A program made the position numbers and the translations under genes. The notes beneath the pieces are model-generated. The model saw only the letters and a list, made by a program, of their open reading frames with translations, was not told the DNA's origin and ran no database searches. From Coriobacteriia bacterium (GTDB lineage: Bacteria; Actinomycetota; Coriobacteriia; Coriobacteriales; Eggerthellaceae): a stretch of DNA of 64,000 nucleotides. Positions 60,601-64,000 of the stretch are shown piece by piece. The stretch is taken from contig JAUMVJ010000004.1 in NCBI GenBank assembly GCA_030530215.1, positions 1 to 64,000 on the forward strand, given 5' to 3'. Numbering within the stretch: position 1 is the first letter of the stretch; each line of letters begins with the position of its first letter.

Positions 60601-60948
60601 CGTCAGCGCCAAGCAGGAACGGGTGTTTTCGCGCTCACCTGCGACGAGCTTGCCTATTACGCCAGCTCTCTTCTTCCTTCATCAAGGATCGATCCCGCCC
60701 AGGCTTCTTGCGCTCTGTCTGTGTTCTCTGAGCTGGGATTGGTCAAGCTGGGTTCGCTTCCCTCAAATGCCACCGAGGTTGTTACCGTTCATGTCGTAGA
60801 CTATGGGGGAAAGGTCGAGCTCACCGATAGCGTTAGGTATCGCGAGGGCTTAGACGAAATCGCTGAATTCAACGATTTCAGCGAATGGGTGCTCAAGCGT
60901 TCGGTCAAGGTTCTGCAAGAGCGCATTCGTAGGCCTCTTTTGCCTTAA
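57628..60948 (+). CDS. RecJ exonuclease fused to a RecQ-like helicase
   Basis: One 1106-residue frame. RecJ half (about 1-590): DHH motifs FGDFDLDG (Asp86, 88 and 90), TVDNG (Asp144) and TDHHEP (166-168), DHHA1 RFGGHEAAVGV, then an OB-like part. Helicase half (about 630-990): Walker A GTGRGKS (Lys665), DEAHH (765-769), and motif VI region QMSGRAGRDGKS. The tail has a winged-helix-like LTCDELAYYASSLLP. RecQ unwinds and RecJ degrades 5' ends in RecF-type repair, so the fusion links both. ATG 57628 has only a weak site; upstream in-frame residues are not conserved-looking. Confidence 0.92.
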   Translation: MSARISILPADKSVAETLSEELGFPTFITTVMVARGITDVPSAQVFLDPSLDRDWLDPYSIANMSQLADCLSEAILQEKRILVFGDFDLDGISATTIMTRGLRELGAEVVPFIPLRFEEGYGLTDASIKRALSYEPDVLITVDNGIAAKNEVKQLIDAGVEVLITDHHEPADLVPEGVAVVDPKCGDCESSILAGAGVALKVIQVMGGRFGKPNLWLDLVDMAALGTVADLMPLVGENRALVAAGVKKLNTEPRPCVAALIGASGQTGKALTASNLSFSLIPRLNAAGRMGNAQLALDLLLEDDFQRASALAQELEETNTRRRQIEAELAEVALAQAEETHEGKRVVVVAGEGWHEGVKGIVASRLTSKYGVPSLLFTIDGDEARGSGRSVGSVNLFEAVRSCEDLLTRFGGHEAAVGVTLPTANLPEFTQRLNEHMMSLPAEDFLARLEVDAVVDFSELDLGNVALLDRLAPFGQENSQPRFLAHGVSIVQARAVGADKNHLSCTLSDGSDSLSCIMFHCPDIDALLSCHSVVNAVFQLQIDEWRGRRSVKAVLSSLEPVEPCCALEACLDDEKVSYVGELVDCAERTHAGTGFPFRSQALDASLSERRREWSEIAKGDQTLLRQALIQSFLGEGSLHDSQLRSLELLDQGASVLSVMGTGRGKSLIFQLHAIELALKSDKASLFVYPLRALASDQAFHLMRTVEPFGLCVKVLNGDTSTDERTEIFAGLSEGSVDIVLTTPEFLDAHSSHFAKSGRIGFVVVDEAHHVSTSRAGFRPSYRRFAQIVDELGKPQVLAVTATADAGVLEAVKADLGIEALVTDKHERENLSIDDQRNIRKKERYLANLVVQGEKTIVYVNSRAESISLVRDLRSRVPQMAPLIGFYNAGLTKDERMRIEEFFRKDELQVLVATSAFGEGIDVPGVRHVVLYHLPFSEIEFNQMSGRAGRDGKSATIHLLFGRQDGELNAGILALAAPDHDAMGRIYRELRRRQRQAGTGVFALTCDELAYYASSLLPSSRIDPAQASCALSVFSELGLVKLGSLPSNATEVVTVHVVDYGGKVELTDSVRYREGLDEIAEFNDFSEWVLKRSVKVLQERIRRPLLP

Positions 60949-60975
60949 GTCGCACAAAAACGAGGGAGTAGTACC

Positions 60976-63294
60976 ATGGCCACTGATGTTATTCAGTTAA
61001 CGGTGGATCCAAGCATACAATCATCCACCGCCGCCCCCATGGGGTCCAACCCTGATGTGCGCTTTCAGGACTTGCTTGGCATGGTTACCTATCTTGAGCC
61101 CGAGGAGTGCGATAAGCTGGGTCGTGCTTATGCTTACGCGCGCGAGATGCATCACGACCAGCGCCGTAAGTCGGGCGAGCCCTTCGTTTTACATCCTGTT
61201 GAGGTTGCCATTATCCTCGCCGACCTTCATATGGACGTCGAGACTTTGTGCGCGGCCTTGCTGCACGACGTGGTCGAGGACACCGAGGCAACCAAAGAAG
61301 ATGTTGCCGAGATGTTCGGCGCGTCCGTTGCCGAGCTGGTTGACGGCGTTACCAAAATCACCAAACTCAAGGTCGGCGACCTAACCGACGAGCAGGCGCA
61401 AACCTATCGTAAGATGCTCGTCGCCATGAACAACGACATTCGCGTCGTCGTCATCAAGCTGGCCGACCGTCTTCATAACATGCGCACTCTTTCCGCTTTG
61501 CGTGAGGATCGCAGGATCTACAAATCGCACGAGACGCTTGAAATCTATGCCCCTATCGCGCATCGCTTGGGCATCAGCTCCATCAAATGGGAGCTTGAAG
61601 ATTTGTCTTTCTTCTATCTGGAGCCGGCAAAATTCAAACTCGTTTCGCGCATGGTGTCGGAGAGCCGCCCCCAGCGTGAGGCATATCTGGGCTCCATTCT
61701 GAAAATCCTCCACGAGGAAACCGAGAAGCTCGGTATCGACGCTCAGCTTATGGGCAGGCCCAAGCATCTTTATTCCATTTACAAGAAGATGGCCAATCAG
61801 AAGAAGGGCTTTTCTGAAATCTACGACCTTATTGCCGTTCGCGTGATCGTTCAGACCGTGAAGGATTGCTACTCGGTTCTTGGTGCTGTGCACACGCTTT
61901 GGAACCCCATGCCCGGGCGTTTCAAGGACTACATCGCAATGCCCAAGCTCAACATGTACCAAAGCTTGCATACCACGGTCATCGGCCCGGCAGGCAGGCC
62001 TCTTGAAGTGCAGATTCGCACCGAAGAGATGCATCGCAAAAGCGAATACGGCGTTGCTGCTCACTGGCGCTACAAGGAAAAGGGCAAGGCCGATGATTTT
62101 GACCGTCAAATCGCTTGGTTGCGCGAGATGGTCGACTGGCAGGACGAAACCAAGGACTCCCGTGAGTTCCTGAAGTCCTTAAAGGTCGATCTTGCTCCCA
62201 AGGAAGTGTTCGTCTTCACGCCCAAGGGCAAGGCGATGAGCTTGCGTGCGGGCTCGACTCCGGTCGACTTCGCCTATGCGATTCACACCGAGGTCGGCAA
62301 TCGCTGCGTGGGTGCCAAGGTCAACGGCGCCATCGTGCCTTTAACCTATGAGCTTCAGCAGGGCGATCGCGTCGAGATCCTGACGCAGAAATCGGCCACC
62401 CCTTCGCGCGACTGGCTCAATTTCGTCAAAACCCCCTCGGCGCGCTCCAAGATCCGCAACTTCTTCAGCAAGGCAACGCGTTCCGACGACCTTGCCGCAG
62501 GCCGCGATAAGCTTGGCCGCGAGATGCGCAAGCATGGCTTCGGCATCTCCAACGCAAACGCGACGCGCGCCCTGAAGGAAGTCTCGGAGACACTTGGGTA
62601 TCGGGCTCCCGACGACATGTTCGTATGCCTGGGCAATGGCAAAGAAAGCACGCAGCACGTTGCCAATCGTCTTCTTAAGATTCTGGTATCGGATTCCGAG
62701 GAGGAATCGAGCCTTCCTGTTTCCGACCTTGGGATGTCCACCGGCAAGATGCCCCCGATGCTCACGAGCGTCAAGCGTCCACGCCGCAAAGCTAAAAGTT
62801 CGAACGGCGTGATGGTTCAGGGTTTGGACGATGCCGCGGTTCGTCTTTCGCGCTGTTGCAACCCTGTTCCCGGCGACGAGATTATCGGCTTCATCACGCG
62901 TGGCAGGGGAGTGTCGGTTCATCGCGCCAGCTGCCCCAACGCCAAGGACCTTATGAATCATCCGGAGCGCATAATCCCCGTTTCCTGGGCTCAGGCGGGC
63001 GAGGTTCCGCAGGATTCCGCCTTCAACGTCGAGGTGATCGTCGAAGCCGTCGACCGCATGAACCTCCTGATGGACGTTGCAAAGGTCTTTTCCGAAAACG
63101 GGGCCAACGTCATTGGGGCCAATACCATTACCCACAAGGATGGCATCAACGAGATGCGCTTCCTGTTCCAAATCAGCTCGCCTGCGGCAATTGATCGGAT
63201 ATTGAAGGGCTTGCTCGAGGTTGATAGCGTCTTCGGCGCTCGCCGCGTCGTTCCCGGCGCCCCCTCGAGGAAGCAACGTGGAAGGAAGGCTTAA
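60976..63294 (+). CDS. RelA/SpoT-type (p)ppGpp synthetase/hydrolase
   Basis: A bifunctional Rel of 772 residues. The HD hydrolase domain is intact (HPVEVAIILADL and LLHDVVEDT). The synthetase domain contains RPKHLYSIYKKM and YQSLHTTVIGP. Then come TGS (VFTPKGKAMSLRAGSTPVDF) and a C-terminal ACT domain (VDRMNLLMDVAKVFSENGAN). Both activities are therefore likely. It follows the RecJ fusion by 27 bases with AGGGAG upstream and abuts the metallo-hydrolase gene. Confidence 0.96.
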   Translation: MATDVIQLTVDPSIQSSTAAPMGSNPDVRFQDLLGMVTYLEPEECDKLGRAYAYAREMHHDQRRKSGEPFVLHPVEVAIILADLHMDVETLCAALLHDVVEDTEATKEDVAEMFGASVAELVDGVTKITKLKVGDLTDEQAQTYRKMLVAMNNDIRVVVIKLADRLHNMRTLSALREDRRIYKSHETLEIYAPIAHRLGISSIKWELEDLSFFYLEPAKFKLVSRMVSESRPQREAYLGSILKILHEETEKLGIDAQLMGRPKHLYSIYKKMANQKKGFSEIYDLIAVRVIVQTVKDCYSVLGAVHTLWNPMPGRFKDYIAMPKLNMYQSLHTTVIGPAGRPLEVQIRTEEMHRKSEYGVAAHWRYKEKGKADDFDRQIAWLREMVDWQDETKDSREFLKSLKVDLAPKEVFVFTPKGKAMSLRAGSTPVDFAYAIHTEVGNRCVGAKVNGAIVPLTYELQQGDRVEILTQKSATPSRDWLNFVKTPSARSKIRNFFSKATRSDDLAAGRDKLGREMRKHGFGISNANATRALKEVSETLGYRAPDDMFVCLGNGKESTQHVANRLLKILVSDSEEESSLPVSDLGMSTGKMPPMLTSVKRPRRKAKSSNGVMVQGLDDAAVRLSRCCNPVPGDEIIGFITRGRGVSVHRASCPNAKDLMNHPERIIPVSWAQAGEVPQDSAFNVEVIVEAVDRMNLLMDVAKVFSENGANVIGANTITHKDGINEMRFLFQISSPAAIDRILKGLLEVDSVFGARRVVPGAPSRKQRGRKA

Positions 63295-63981
63295 ATGTCT
63301 CTTGAGCTTGTTCGCAGCAAGGGCGGCCTGGCCGTCAAGGGTGCTTGCGTTGATATCTCGTTTCTGGTGCTCGGCCCTATCGAAAACAACACCTATTTTA
63401 TTTCCGGGAAGGATTCCCTGATCGTGGTTGATCCCTCGTGTCAGGCCAAGAAGATCCTGGATTTTCTTGGTGGCAAAAAGCCCGATGCTATTTTTGCTAC
63501 TCATCATCATCACGACCATGTAGGAGCCTTAGCTGAGCTTCGCGAGAAAACCGGCGCTCCCGTTTATGCGTCGGCCATCGATGCGAAGATCATCGAGAAT
63601 CCCGATTTGTATCCTTCTTACGGCGGCAAGGCTAAAGCCTGCAAGGTTGACAAAAGGCTGCGCGACAAGGACAAGGTGAAAATCGGGGGCATGACCTGGC
63701 AGGCCATTCTTACGCCAGGGCACACGCAAGGCGGCATGTGTTTCTACCTTCCAGGCGAAGAGGGCAGCGATCCTTCCGGCTGGAATGTTTTGGTTTCGGG
63801 GGATACTTTGTTCTGCGGCTCCATTGGACGCACCGATTTCAAGGGTGGAAGCATGCCCGACATGCAGCGATCGCTGCGTCGTTTGGCCCAGCTGCCCGAC
63901 CGTACCCTTGTTTTGCCGGGGCACAATGCTCTTACCACCATTGCCGACGAGCAAAAGCGCGTATTCCGCTACTACTGCTAA
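63295..63981 (+). CDS. Metallo-beta-lactamase-fold hydrolase, glyoxalase II-like
   Basis: A 228-residue MBL-fold hydrolase with THHHHDHVGA (first metal site), LTPGHTQGGMCFY, SGDTLF with the bridging Asp, and LVLPGHNALTT. This is the glyoxalase II/persulfide dioxygenase-like subgroup; the substrate could be a thioester or polysulfide and is not fixed by the motifs. It starts at the base after the relA stop with GGAAGG upstream. Its end lies 19 bases before the window edge. Confidence 0.88.
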   Translation: MSLELVRSKGGLAVKGACVDISFLVLGPIENNTYFISGKDSLIVVDPSCQAKKILDFLGGKKPDAIFATHHHHDHVGALAELREKTGAPVYASAIDAKIIENPDLYPSYGGKAKACKVDKRLRDKDKVKIGGMTWQAILTPGHTQGGMCFYLPGEEGSDPSGWNVLVSGDTLFCGSIGRTDFKGGSMPDMQRSLRRLAQLPDRTLVLPGHNALTTIADEQKRVFRYYC

Positions 63982-64000
63982 GAGGCCCTTCGCGGGGTGC

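Overview
The window reads as a chromosomal stretch of a moderately GC-rich actinobacterium. The best guess is class Coriobacteriia (an Eggerthella/Slackia-like relative). This rests on gene content: an MFS/SDR/CaiB catabolic group, a monoderm-type Tad pilus locus, a fused SecDF, and a RecJ-helicase fusion beside relA. The assignment is inference; no database search was run. There is no rRNA operon, CRISPR array, insertion sequence or prophage. Nearly all genes lie on the + strand; only the DtxR-type regulator, queH-queA, a ferredoxin-like gene and one tRNA-Val are on the minus strand.

Layout. 0.4-5.6 kb: TetR regulator, MFS carrier, small membrane protein, SDR dehydrogenase and a CaiB/racemase-type CoA enzyme, probably uptake and CoA-linked conversion of an unknown hydroxy-acid. 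5.9-6.3 kb: two divergent tRNA-Val genes, each with a promoter and terminator. 6.6-8.2 kb: YtcJ-like amidohydrolase. 8.5-19.3 kb: a tad/flp pilus operon (cpaB-like, tadZ, tadA, tadB, tadC, two tiny Flp prepilins, TadE/TadG-like proteins, a DUF192 protein, a zinc-ribbon protein) with many start/stop overlaps. 19.3-24.2 kb: DtxR-type regulator, thrC, and an SOS-box-preceded ruvCAB operon ending in a small helical protein. 24.4-28.3 kb: queuosine genes, with queH and queA fused in one reading frame and tgt nearby. 28.4-33.3 kb: secDF with a long charged N-terminus, a DUF1292 protein and a drug-type MFS exporter. 33.5-36.2 kb: a secreted CotH-type kinase. 36.4-44.5 kb: rpoB-rpoC with a strong promoter and terminator. 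44.6-46.4 kb: hisE and glmM. 46.6-48.3 kb: a secreted CAP-domain protein with a frameshift at a run of seven G. 48.4-52.4 kb: ferredoxin-like protein, yebC, FtsB-like septum protein, Ppx/GppA and tRNA-Leu(UAA). 52.5-57.5 kb: polyprenyl synthase, a peptidoglycan-binding-domain protein, glmU, prs and pth (cell-envelope precursors). 57.6-64.0 kb: recJ-recQ-type fusion, relA/spoT and a metallo-beta-lactamase-fold hydrolase.

The most striking observations are these. (i) RpoC ends in an extra domain that aligns residue for residue with the C-terminal DNA-binding domain of RpoA, including the key DNA contacts. (ii) Three single-gene fusions join consecutive functions: QueH-QueA, RecJ-helicase and SecD-SecF. 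(iii) The CAP-protein signal peptide is interrupted at a homopolymer, a candidate phase-variation switch. (iv) A Gram-positive-type LexA box lies upstream of ruvCAB. (v) A structured leader, candidate riboswitch or ncRNA, precedes the HAD-tgt genes. (vi) Two overlapping Flp-type prepilins and a pilus protein with an embedded Cys/His zinc motif lie in the tad locus.
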